Position numbers and translations under genes: made by a program. Positions 45,989 through 56,024 of a DNA stretch of 64,000 nucleotides are shown in pieces. This DNA is from Ilyonectria destructans. Taxonomy: Eukaryota > Ascomycota > Sordariomycetes > Hypocreales > Nectriaceae. The first letter of the stretch is position 1; the number at the start of each line of letters is the position of its first letter. The notes under the pieces are model-generated. The model was given only the letters and a program-made list of their open reading frames with translations, searched no databases and was not told the origin of the DNA. The DNA lies in contig JAHEWK010000015.1 of assembly GCA_020740775.1 (NCBI GenBank), positions 992,001-1,056,000 on the forward strand, given 5' to 3'.

Positions 45989-46141
45989 TTTGGATATATG
46001 TGCTGTGTCTCGAAGAATTGGGTACTACTAGAAGTGGAAGATGCTTATAAGTAGGCAACACATTAATTAAAGACGGATATTTCTACTAAAATATTGGCAT
46101 CCTCTCGTATTAATTCGTGCTGGGCTTGAAACTCAGAGTGG

Positions 46142-46202
46142 CGGCGGGACGCCAAGGTTGCGGGACACGGATATACGGATAACTTCCATTAGATTGCGGG
46201 AC
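46142..46202 (-). promoter_or_regulatory. TTGCGGGAC sites in divergent FAH/dioxygenase promoter
   Basis: TTGCGGGAC occurs at 46158-46166 and 46194-46202, 36 bp apart (twice the 18-bp period of the 51.5-kb array). CGGCGGGAC at 46142-46150 is a near copy. They lie about 154-200 bp upstream of the FAH start and about 300 bp upstream of the dioxygenase start. Confidence 0.65.
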
Positions 46203-46496
46203 GTGATCATCGTCATCGATCCCACCGGTGTAATGCGGGGTTCAGGATTGTTACGGGATAGCACTATTGCTAGCCGATGAGCTCGACTGGGGGGAACTGA
46301 GTGACAGATGTGACTGTCCCCGCACAATTACTTGATGGCCGGCATCTTGATCGGCATCGAAGTTCGCCTGAGGACAATACTACAAGTATACTAGAGGGCC
46401 CTGATGCCGAACTGCAAATGATGACTGTCCACGCCTCTTCACAGAAGTAACGAAGTAGACAGAGATTAAGATTACATCATCAAATCGTCAACAACC

Positions 46497-47730
46497 ATGG
46501 CGGTCTCTTCTGCGCCAGAACCGAACCGTGGAGGATCAGTCTCAGACCTGGTGGCCGTTGGGCCCGAGAAGCAGAGTCTAGAGGATTGGAAGAAGCAGAA
46601 CAATGTTGATGCCAGCAAGCAGATCAAACTAGTCAAGCTTTCCCATATGCGTTATCAGCACCCGGACTTAGATAAAATTACGACATTTCTTCAAGGTAAT
46701 GTAATATTTCTTCCCGGAGCTTAGCAGCCTTATTGACAGGGCATCTCTTAAGATTTTGGCTTGTCCATTGCGCATCGGACCGAAACCGAAATATGGTATC
46801 GAGGGTACGGTTCAGATCCATATGTTTGTACGTTTAACATTCCCTATTTAAACTCGCGTAAATTACTCACCACGCATGTTAGACTATGCTGTCAAAGGCC
46901 CCAAGAAATTCTTGGGTGGTGCGTTTGTTGTGGAATCCTATCAGGACCTTGAACGAGCGAGTGCTCTTGGGGGTGGAAAGATTGAAGAGATGACATGTGC
47001 TCCCGGAAGGGGCCAGAGTGTCACAATCCACGATCCCGAAGGGTTTCCCATGGTCTTAATCCATGGTCAGGCTTCGGTAGACGGACAAGAGCCTCCAGAG
47101 AACATCGTCTCCAATTATGAGAAGAAGAAACCTCGACTTCGCGAGTTCCTAAGATTCACTCATGGACCCGCGGCTGTATTCAAGGTAAACAACTGTCCAA
47201 AGTCCTGCCAATGCTTAATAAGATGACTAATTAGGCTACCCGTATAGTTGGGACATTATGGGTTGTGTGTTCAAGATTTTGAAGCCCAGCTCGACTTCTA
47301 CCTGACCAACTTCAACTTGGCCCCAACAGATTTCCTCCACGTTGATCTTCCAGACGGATCCAAGAAGTCAGTGGCCCTTTTTGCTCACATCGATCGAGGC
47401 GAAGATTATGTCGACCACCACACCTTCTTTATGAGCACCAACAAGACGAGCCATGTCCACCACTGCTCGTTCGAGATTCATGACTATGACACTCAGATGC
47501 TGGGTCATCAGTGGTTAGCGAAGAAGGGCTACGAGTCTGTCTGGGGTGTTGGTCGACACATTCTTGGATCTCAAATTTTTGATTATTGGTGGGATCCTAA
47601 TGGAAACATGATTGAACACTACGCCGATGGAGATCAGGTTAACGAGAAGACTCCAATCAGCTATTCCGCTGCTGGCGATGAGTCCCTGGCTGTTTGGGGT
47701 CCAGAAGTACCGAAATGGTTTCTGGAGTAG
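46497..47730 (+). CDS. Extradiol ring-cleavage dioxygenase (VOC family)
   Basis: Four exons (46497-46695, 46753-46827, 46883-47184, 47248-47730) give 352 residues. Two vicinal-oxygen-chelate modules are seen. The N-terminal one starts VKLSHMRYQHPDLDKITTFLQ joined to DFGLSIA. The C-terminal one starts LGHYGLCVQDFEAQLDFYL. The likely 2-His-1-Glu metal site is GH in LGHYG, VHHCSFEIHD and NMIEHYADGD. WWDPNGNMIEHYADGD is characteristic of type I extradiol dioxygenases such as BphC/metapyrocatechase. The inferred reaction is Fe(II)- and O2-dependent cleavage of a catechol next to one hydroxyl. Substrate unknown; VOC proteins can also have other roles. Confidence 0.85.
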
Positions 47731-48415
47731 ATTCTCAAAGTCTATCGCCAGTACATGTTTCAACGTCACATTCAATTGACTCATTACCACAGTCGCAGAT
47801 ACATTCAACATTAACTTTGGACCAAGTGATTGTGTTGTTTCTAGAATGTGGATAATTGCTGCTGGATCGCGGTATCCGGATTTTGCATCGCCAGCACTAG
47901 ACTGCAGAATTCTGTTTCAGTAAGTAAAGCTGCAAGGTACTCCAGCTGTCAGGGCAATTAGTAGCTACAGTACATGAAGTAGGCAGAGCCACCTAAGGCA
48001 TGAGTTCATACTCTTCATTTTAGAAATATACTGGAAGGGCTCGCATATGTGCTCGCCTAGTGGTTTATTGCCATAGTGAGAGGGATCGTGCAATTGCATG
48101 GGCCTATTCCAGCCTCACAGCAGAAACAGGCATCGCTCACTATCAACTGCGAGTTGTCAACGGGCCGATGAGACGACGACCTTGTTGACACGCAATTTAC
48201 AGGGGTGCCCACCACACAAATGCCCAGAATGTCGGCGGGGAACTTGAACGGTCCCGCAAGATCCTGCGAGATCGGATGGGTTGGTCCCAAGTTACGGCAC
48301 TAGACCAATCTTGGACATGGCTTATGCCATAACAGAAACACCTCCTCTTTTGAACACCGCTAAGCACTTTTGCAATTGGTATTGGATGATTATTCATACA
48401 TACAGCCTCATCTGC
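47731..48415. other. Convergent intergenic region
   Basis: 685 bp between the dioxygenase and the C2H2 regulator, tail to tail. It holds one exact GGTCCCGCAA (48250-48259) and nothing else recognised. Confidence 0.55.
48250..48259 (+). promoter_or_regulatory. Single GGTCCCGCAA motif
   Basis: Exact 10-bp match to the array core, with unrelated flanks. Its place between convergent genes makes a promoter role less obvious. Confidence 0.4.
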
Positions 48416-50931
48416 TCATGGAGCCGTTGTCAGATCGTCGAGTAGAGTTTCTAAGATTGAAGCAAATTTCCTCGATATCTCCCAATGCCCGATCCTTCGC
48501 AAAATATCAATGGCACTGCATAAAACGCTGGGCTCAACAGGAGAAAAAATATCCGACGACGTCCTGTCGCTGCTCAGGTTGGCGGGGCCAGATGATCCCG
48601 AGATTTGTAGTTCGGGAACGTTCACCTCGGCTTGTGAAGGCGTGTAGGCACCGGCGGTTGGTTTCAACCTTATATAACTGTACACCACAATGGCCGAGTA
48701 GAAGACGGCTTTGGGCACGTGTATCGCCGGCTCAAATCCGATAGGTAGCATCTCCAAGTATTTGAGGAGAAGGAGCGAATGGAGGACACCATACCGGGCT
48801 TCCGAAGAAGCAGCCCAGTCGTTGGTCTCTCGCCTCGCCTGCTCCGCGACGACTCTACCATCACGGCCTATTGAGCGCTCCAAGAGGTCGAAGTCAGCGT
48901 ATAGGGCCATAAATGCCAAATGCCAAAATATCATGAGGCTGAGGTGGTTGTTCTTGGATCCCTGGCCGTGCTTGCTGTGCTCACTGTGCCAAGTGAGGAG
49001 CATGTTGCGAAAGGAGTCAACTAAGACGTGATCGAGCGACTGGCTCCTAGTTTCCTGTATTGAAGCCACAATACCAGACAAGGAAGCATACTTGTACATG
49101 TGGGAATTGCGAATCATTGAAGTTGGGGTTGTGGTTCCCGAAGCGAACGGACGGGACTGAGCAGTTGTAGAGTCTCCTTCCCTCTCCTTTTCGAGAAGGC
49201 TATGCCATTCAGATGGATTAGCAGCGAAAAAAACGTCATCGGAGCTGCAAAACGGGAGGCTATTAAGCCTATACCGAAGAAGTGGTTCATGGTGAAATGT
49301 AGTTGCAAATTCTGAGTCGTGGACATAAAGCCCCAAGATGAGACGAACTGACTCTTCTGCATGAGCCCAAGTTTTCCAAGTATCCTCTTGAGGTGTCCCG
49401 AGCTCATCTGCAAGTACTGCTAAAGGCTCTTTAATCTTGAAGAAACCTCCTTGACGAGCCCAAGCAATGACGGTACCATGGAAGCTTTCCGTCAAGCATA
49501 GATCACTCGGCTGGCCTGAGAGCATGCCAAACGTCTGCCCGATGGTAGCAGCTTGAACAAGCGAGAGCACCTCTCGACTGCCCTGGCGGATGTAGCCATC
49601 CCACTATATTCGACGTGTTAGTCAGTGGTCATAGGGATCAAAGGTAATCGCTTACGGATGCTAGGATGGCCTTGTTAAGCATTTGGAAGATTTTCCTGCC
49701 CTGTGTGGCGGCACTGGCAGAGCCCATGAAAAGAGCGCCAACCGAACATACAGACAAGAGGAGCAAAGCATTCTCGGATGAAGGTCGAAATGATGGCGCG
49801 TGCAGAAGGGGGAATACTGGGTTGAATCTCACAAAATACAGTTTAATGCAAAGATTCTGCTCAATGTCAGATCGTCCTCAAATCAAAAGCTATGATTCCT
49901 GTGGCTTACCAGAAAGTCTGCCGATGGCAATGGAGTATTACTGAGTGGTGGTTGCAACCTGTGCGAAAGACCTTCTCGATACGCCTCATCAATCTCATCC
50001 TGGTCGGTTGATCCGTGAGAAATAACATCGCGAGAGAGCGTCGTATGCCAGTTATTTTGCACAGCGGGAACCAACTGCGTGAGCGTTCCAGACCCAGACT
50101 CACGGCTCGAATGGTGAGTAATCTCGCCAACACCTTGGTGATCAGGAGCAACCTCATGACTCGGAAGCTCCCATGCTGATATGGCAGCAGAGATGGAATA
50201 GTTTAACGCGTCGAGGTCAAAATCGCTTCCGAGCAACCAAGCTTGATCGTAAGTATTTAGGCCAATGTTCATCAGTTCAAGGTCAGTTGGAGTGTTGAGG
50301 AAGCTTGCAGAAAACTCTACTCCGCCTTCCCCAGTGGGCACTTCGATAGTGGTTGAAGACAAGGCATTCGGCTGGGGAACGATGGTGTTGAACGGGTCAT
50401 TCGCCTGTGGCTGTTCTTGTCTCCCAGTTTGACTGCCGATGGTGCTCGTGACCGATGCAGCGCCGTGTTGAGAAAAGTCTGTGGAAGAATGAGCACCTGC
50501 ATTGTCGATTTCAACCGCGTCATCATTCGGACTACCTTCCACCACGATACTCTCCCAAGCTGGAGAATGTCGGGGTGGAAGAGGCGAGTGCCGCGAGGGT
50601 ACTCTGCCTGCCGTTATGCTCTCTTGATCACGGCCATGAACCCGAGAATGGCGAAGCAGCGAGTCCCTGTACCTTGTTAGTATCTAACCCAGCCGGATGT
50701 TTCCGGAAGGGATCGGGTTTACTGGCGACTGTATGCTTTCCCACATTGGTCACACCGGAATGGCCTTTCCCTTGTGTGTGATCGAACGTGGCGTGCCAGG
50801 TGCTCCGTCTTGGAGAAGCATTGTCCACAATGAGGACACTTTCGGAGCCGTTTGGCCCCTCCCGTGGTCTTTGCTAGACCAGGTCCTGTGGGACTACCAA
50901 GTTGCTCGTGAGACATGGCTCTTGGGCCCAT
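48416..50931 (-). CDS. C2H2 zinc-finger transcription factor with MHR domain
   Basis: Start taken at 50931 (MGPRAMSHEQLGSP); 50916 is also possible. Two classical fingers: CPHCGQCFSKTEHLARH-VRSH, and CDQCGKAYSRQ joined across an intron to DSLLRHSRVH. A long Ser/Thr/Asn-rich linker follows (about residues 95-310), then the fungal MHR domain (FVRFNPVFPLLHAPSF, SVGALFMGSASAATQGRKIF, WDGYIRQGSREVLSLVQAA). This AmdX/Adr1-like layout is common for catabolic regulators. Helix residues K-H-R (finger 1) and R-S-R (finger 2) at -1, +3 and +6 predict GNG-GG(N), fitting the cluster motif core GCGGGA. The stop is at 48416. Confidence 0.88.
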
Positions 50932-50933
50932 AA

Positions 50934-51022
50934 GGGACGAGAAACTTGTATGCCCGGAGCAGCCCGACGGAGCCGAGTCGAGTGAACGAAGATGAGGGAT
51001 GCCTGTAGCAAGATACTTTACA
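50934..51022. repeat. Direct repeat copy 1, 5' flank of the C2H2 gene
   Basis: About 88 bp, starting GGGACGAGAAAC and ending AGATACTTTACA, match 54400-54488 at roughly 84 percent by eye. It lies directly upstream of the regulator's start codon, so it is 5' UTR or promoter-proximal DNA. Confidence 0.75.
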
Positions 51023-51771
51023 GACTAGGGGCGGGGTGCATGTCTCGGCGATCGGTACTCCAGAAACGCCGGCCGTTATTTCAGTTTCCCCAGACATGAC
51101 TAAACCAGAAACAGAATAGTAGCATTATTACTCCACGAAGTGAATTACGGTTATCTTGTTTTGTGGCCCAACATGCACCATGTGCCTGCCCATGTCAGCA
51201 TACTTTCTCACACGGTTTACCGCAATACCTATAATATGTTGAGAAGGCATGGTGCAAAAAACAACAGACATTTTCCCTCAAACCCGTATTGCCACCGCGT
51301 TGCAAATGAATACTTTACTCTCGGATACACGAAAATTTACCAGATCGAGGCATCTCGACCTCATATGTCTATGCTAATATTCAATCAGACCATGCTGGTG
51401 TTGTTCTAGGCCTACCATTAGCTAAAGAGTGTTCCAGTACTTTGCGTCCCCGCATAAACACTCAGGTAACCAGAGTGGTCCCGCAGCATTCTCAGGTCCC
51501 GCAACATTCTGAGGTCCCGCAACGTTATGAGGTCCCGCCATTTGTCTTTCGCTTCCCCGCAACATCGTTCGAGTATGCCTCCTCGCCGCTGTTTGTGGGG
51601 GACAGGTATTGATGCATGGTGAATCCGGGGTAATGGACTGGCTATTGAAATACAACAATCATCTCTCTAATTGTATGAGACGTTTTACAAAGTGGTTCCA
51701 ACGGCAAGAAGCTTGCGACATTCGCCCTTTCGACATACGTAGGCCATACTCCTTCCTGTCTTTGCTTCACC
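51023..51771. promoter_or_regulatory. Divergent promoter of C2H2 regulator and FAD hydroxylase
   Basis: 750 bp between the two genes. It contains the 18-bp-period motif array (51477-51562), 210-295 bp upstream of the hydroxylase start. Further sequence similarity to the repeat at 54.4 kb extends weakly to about 51,080. Confidence 0.6.
51477..51562 (+). promoter_or_regulatory. Four-copy array of GGTCCCGCAA, 18-bp period
   Basis: Cores begin at 51477 (GGTCCCGCAG), 51495, 51513 and 51531 (GGTCCCGCCA), exactly 18 bp apart. A relaxed copy (CCCCGCAA) follows at 51555-51562. Spacers share CATTCT/CGTTAT-like sequence. This array and the one at 42.2 kb share only the core, not the spacers. Confidence 0.78.
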
Positions 51772-53805
51772 ATGTCGGCTTTTCTCACACCCGAGACCAC
51801 TGATGTTATCATCTGTGGGTGTGGACCGACGGGGGCCATGCTTTCAGCTCTCCTCGGACGGTATTCTGTCTCAAACGTCGTGATTGAACGCGACGAAACG
51901 ATCAACAGCGATCCCAGGGGCATTGCTCTCGACGAGGATGGAATTCGCCACCTACAAGCCTGCGGCATCTACGACAAGATCTTCACGGATATCGGTCAAT
52001 GTTAGTGACATGTCAAATCGAGTAGCAAGATCAAAGCTAATGACGTATCTCAAGGCATGGGCAACTTTAAATTCGTGGGTGGTATCCATCACGACCTGAG
52101 TACGAAGCCATTTATGACCATGGATTACAACACGGTTCGTGATGCGTCTTAGACGAACAACTAAACCTAATTCTAACATGCAATCTAGACAGAGGGTGGT
52201 ACTGGACATGTTGGGTTTATATGCCATAAACAACCCGCCATCGAAAGGCATTTGAGGTCCAAGATCAACAACTACTCTCACTCAGACCTGCGTCTTGGTT
52301 CTACCATTACATCAATCCGGGAGGACCCAAACTGGGTGTATGCAACATATGAAGACGCATCAGGCAAGAAACGCGAAGTTCGAGGAAAGTTTCTCGTTGG
52401 CGCCGACGGTAAGACCGGCTTCACAAGAAAGAATTACCTCGAACCCTTGGGCATCAGCATGGATACGGTCTCGCAGACATCGTACCAGGAAACCTGGGTG
52501 GCCTTGAATTGGAAGATCTCGCTTCCCACACCCGAGACACATCCCGACTTTGCTCTTTGGAAGTATGGCTACACACCTCAACAGGTTTATGATGCCTTTT
52601 TCCCCACCGACTTCCGTTTCTTATGCAATCCCAAACGCCCGGCGGTATGCGGTCGCTTCGGCATGCAAGCAGATAGGCTGTGGCGATTCGAGTTTGTTGT
52701 CCTTCCTGGAGAAGATGGCACGGTCATGTCGAGCCCAGACAAGATTCGCGAGGTTGTTTTCCCATACATTACGCATCCGGGCAAAAAATACAGCTCCAAG
52801 ATTACACAAGACATACAATATCCTACTGACTGCATAGAAGTACTACGATCACGGCCTTTCAACTTCTCTGCAAGGAGTTGCAACAGATGGGCTCGAGAGC
52901 GTGTCATTCTGTGCGGTGACGCAGCCCACGTATTCCCACCTTTTGGAGGCCAGGGAATCACGTCTGGCTTTAGAGATGCGATCTCGTTGGCTTGGAGACT
53001 TGTTATTGCCAGTCGACAACCTTCTGGGGCCAGCAAAACTACCGATTACCGATCGTTATTTGAGGGATGGTATACGGAGCGAAAACAGCAGCTGGACAAG
53101 TCTCTTGGTTCAACCATTGAGAATGGCACGTATTTGACCAAGTCGAACCCCATCAGAATTTTCATGCGCGACTGGTATCTCTGGGGACTTCAGCTAGTAC
53201 CCACCTGGAAGCGCTGGTTGGAGCAGGGGAATCGTAGAGAAGGCATGGTGAAGTATGAGTGGCAGACTGGGAAGGGAATGGCATTTCTGCCGGAGCTAGG
53301 AGGAGGCGGGAACTTTCCTCAAGTCTACTGCACGAGACTCAACTCTGCTGGTACGAGCAACAAGGTGGAATTCACGGATGATCTGATCTTTTCGAGCGAG
53401 AAGAAAGGCCTCTTTCAAGTCGTCACGTTTTTGGACTCGCTGAAGACCATCCAGGCAACTCGAGAGGTCCTTTCACTTCTTGACGAAGCATCCGGAGGGG
53501 CAGTAAAGGGAGAAGAAGCAACCTTTTTCGTCAGCGACACAAAACGACCACAGGGAGCGGATACGGCGGGACAAGACGGCGTGTACCGCTTGGCCACTGC
53601 GGAGGAATTCGCGTCGGACAAAGCGATCAGTACTGGACGGCCGAAGCCTCTATTCTACGATGCCGAGAGAATCAAGAGGGATTCTGGACACAAGCCTTTT
53701 GTGATTCTGAGACCAGATCGATTTGTCTTCGCTGTGTGTGGAGATCGAGAGGATCTTTTAAAAGCAGCTCAATGCCTTGCACTTCTTATAAGTGGTAAGA
53801 ACTAA
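51772..53805 (+). CDS. FAD-dependent aromatic monooxygenase (MhpA/PhzO class)
   Basis: Three exons (51772-52000, 52055-52134, 52189-53805) give 641 residues. The N-terminal FAD fold shows VIICGCGPTGAMLSALLG (GxGxxG). The second FAD/NADPH motif is KFLVGADGKTG (DG motif), and VILCGDAAHVFPPFGGQG is the GD motif that binds the ribityl chain. A thioredoxin-like C-terminal domain, as in phenol hydroxylase, is suggested by length and by DRFVFAVCGDREDLLKAAQ. Such enzymes place a hydroxyl next to an existing phenolic OH to make a catechol, the substrate of the neighbouring dioxygenase. It is preceded by the motif array. The exact substrate is unknown. Confidence 0.9.
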
Positions 53806-53860
53806 GGGAGTAACTAGTATTTAATACAACTATAACTTTTCTTTAAGTTGACCCTATTAT

Positions 53861-54380
53861 TGTGACAGGCGGTCGGGGACTTTGGCTAGCTGGTTGCTAG
53901 CAGGGACGCCTCGAGGGTTAAAAAGGGGAGGTCGGACCAGAGGGAGGGGAGAATCATCGCATTTCTTTTATTGGGATTTTTCCTTAGAGTCAGAAGAGCC
54001 CAGAGGGCTTGAGGCTTGCTGTCAGAGTCTTTAAAATATATTGCCTGCATTTTTGAGAGATTTATTTGAGTCTATTTTGACTGACGTCACAATCCCTGTC
54101 CAACCTCCGTCTCCCACCCCCTCAGATATTGGGCTACTGCGGACCCTATTGAAGTCTTCCCAGCGGAATTTCCCGCGATTAACTTAATATTCTATCTTAT
54201 AAGATGCTTTCGTATTTGGAGATATAAGCCTTAGATCTATCCGACCTTATATATATAGTCTGATGTAGCTTCAAACTGACTATTTAAGATATCTCTATAA
54301 TGGCCGTCCGTCGTGTCTTATTACGGGACCAAACTTATAGGAGTTCTTATGGGCACGTCTAGCCGTCCTAGGACGTGACA
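53861..54380 (+). repeat. LTR-like repeat, copy B (possible solo LTR)
   Basis: 520 bp starting TGTGACAGGC and ending GGACGTGACA, with TG..CA-type ends and a TTAAAAAGGGG promoter-like block. The second half is AT-rich. It aligns in inverted orientation with 37,720-38,040. No coding sequence lies inside and no second LTR was found. The flanking 5-bp duplication is not clear. Confidence 0.5.
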
Positions 54381-54399
54381 CATAAGGTATGCCACGGGA

Positions 54400-54488
54400 G
54401 GGACGAGAAACATATATGACCGGAGCAGCCCGATGGAGCTGAATCGATTGAACGGGGACGAGGGAAGCCTGCAGCCAGATACTTTACA
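54400..54488. repeat. Direct repeat copy 2 (regulator 5'-flank copy)
   Basis: Matches 50934-51022 in the same orientation. It starts 20 bp after the LTR-like repeat. Several differences are C to T or G to A, as expected after RIP. No regulator coding sequence accompanies it. Confidence 0.7.
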
Positions 54489-54756
54489 CAGTTACTCCGT
54501 GTATTGGGGGTTGAGGTGCCATTTTCGGGTGGGGAAAGCGCCAATTTTCAGGCTCCTAAACTGCCGCTCATGCCGCAGCTCTTGGCGACGCACACACATC
54601 AACGAATTCGTCAGTATTAGTGTTCCTTTTATTAGACAATAACTATGTAGCAATGCCAGGTATGGCCCGATTGATTCTCAAAAGATTGATGTTCGTGACT
54701 TTCTATTCAACTCTATTTAGAACAATACAAACGGCGACTCCAAAAATGGGTTTCTT

Positions 54757-55428
54757 TTACTCTGCTTCACTAGGAAAATCGCAAAACGGCTCAATTTTAG
54801 CCCACAATTGGTGATCCAGATGATTCCTGAGCCATTGTGCATGTTCTGGATACTCCCTTAAGAATTCAATATTTTCCTTAAGAATAGGGGTACCAAGGTA
54901 GAGCTTTGACTTGATGATTTCTCGATAGTCCATTGGATCATATTTCCCATCTGGTCCTTTAGGCAACCGGTGGAACTTCCTTCCCTCCCACGTAAATGGC
55001 CATTTCTTGAGTTCTTTCTGTATCTTAGAAGGGAGGTCCTCGTAGATACGGACGCTGAAAGCTTTGTTAGCTTGAGCCAGGGGTAAGATCAGATATAATT
55101 AAAAGGATCCGACCTACAGAGACTCTCCTGTCCACTTATACCATAATACTGGTGCCTTCTCCTCTTGGATAGTGTGATCGTGACCATGATGATCAATCAG
55201 AAAATAGCATTTACGGTTCTTCAAACCGAAGTAGTCATGATATGGATACCAACGTTCTTGGGCAAAATCGTAATCCCGTTTCCAATGATGTTGGCAGATT
55301 GTGTTTTGAATGAACGTGAGTTTTTCTGGACGATTACTGCCAGGTACAAGGTGAGTAATTGTCTGTAGCAAAATCCGCACCTTGCCTGTAGAATTCGCCA
55401 CGGGTGGCGGCGTTGCTGAGCTCTCCAT
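54757..55428 (-). CDS. Hypothetical protein
   Basis: Two exons, 55118-55428 and 54757-55054, give 202 residues starting MESSATPPPVANSTGK. The intron joins WTGESL to VRIYEDLPSKIQKELKK in phase. The middle has HHWKRDYDFAQERWYPYHDYFG and a His-rich CYFLIDHHGHDH. It is rich in Trp, Tyr, His and Lys. I do not recognise the family. The consistent splice and open frame support a real gene. An in-frame ATG at 55566 is less likely. Confidence 0.5.
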
Positions 55429-55700
55429 GATTAGGTGATGATGGGATAGCGAGTGCTTTGTGTTGTTGGCAATGAGTAGACGTAAGGCAGGGATTAACGA
55501 GTGGGTTGTGTGGTATGGGAAGAAGGAAAAGAGGGAGTAATTTGGATCGAGGCTAGATATACTCATTGGAAAAATTATTTTAACTTTGTTATTGCTATGT
55601 GGCCCATGGAGTCATTAAGCGTACCTTGATGGGTTTGAACCCTTTCGACATTGGAAGCTCGAGGCGAACTATGACTAATTACGGCCGCACCAGCGCTCTC

Positions 55701-55970
55701 TCAATAGAAACCCGAGCAACTACAATCACGTTGCTCGATGCGAGTCAGCAGCTCCCTACGTATGCCAGTCCCAAGGCAAAACTGGCAAGGGCAGAAGCGC
55801 TGTGTCCATCCCGACGATATAAACCTCTGCTGGCAACCCGGTGTATGGCCATAAAACGTGCAATGGCCTACCGCAAAGTCACACTGCCGTTCTCGCCAAT
55901 ACTGAATGGCGATGTTGAAAACCCCTCGCCCGTGACAAGTCTCGCACTCTGGATGAGGTGCCCTCGTCAT
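55701..55970 (-). CDS. Small Cys-rich ORF with CxxCxGxG motifs
   Basis: From MTRAPHPECETCHGRGVFN: 89 residues. An in-frame ATG at 56024 adds 18, with a Ser run. CETCHGRG and CQFCLGTG both match the DnaJ-type CxxCxGxG zinc-finger unit, and PGCQQRFISSGWTQRFCPC lies between them. Two such units could form one zinc site. No signal peptide or neighbouring homologue was seen. It may be a real small protein or one exon of a larger gene. Confidence 0.35.
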   Translation of the reverse strand: MTRAPHPECETCHGRGVFNIAIQYWRERQCDFAVGHCTFYGHTPGCQQRFISSGWTQRFCPCQFCLGTGIRRELLTRIEQRDCSCSGFY

Positions 55971-56024
55971 TCCAGGGCTCCGCCCATGAGAGCTGGAGCT
56001 GGAGCTCGAATGGTTTGACCACAT

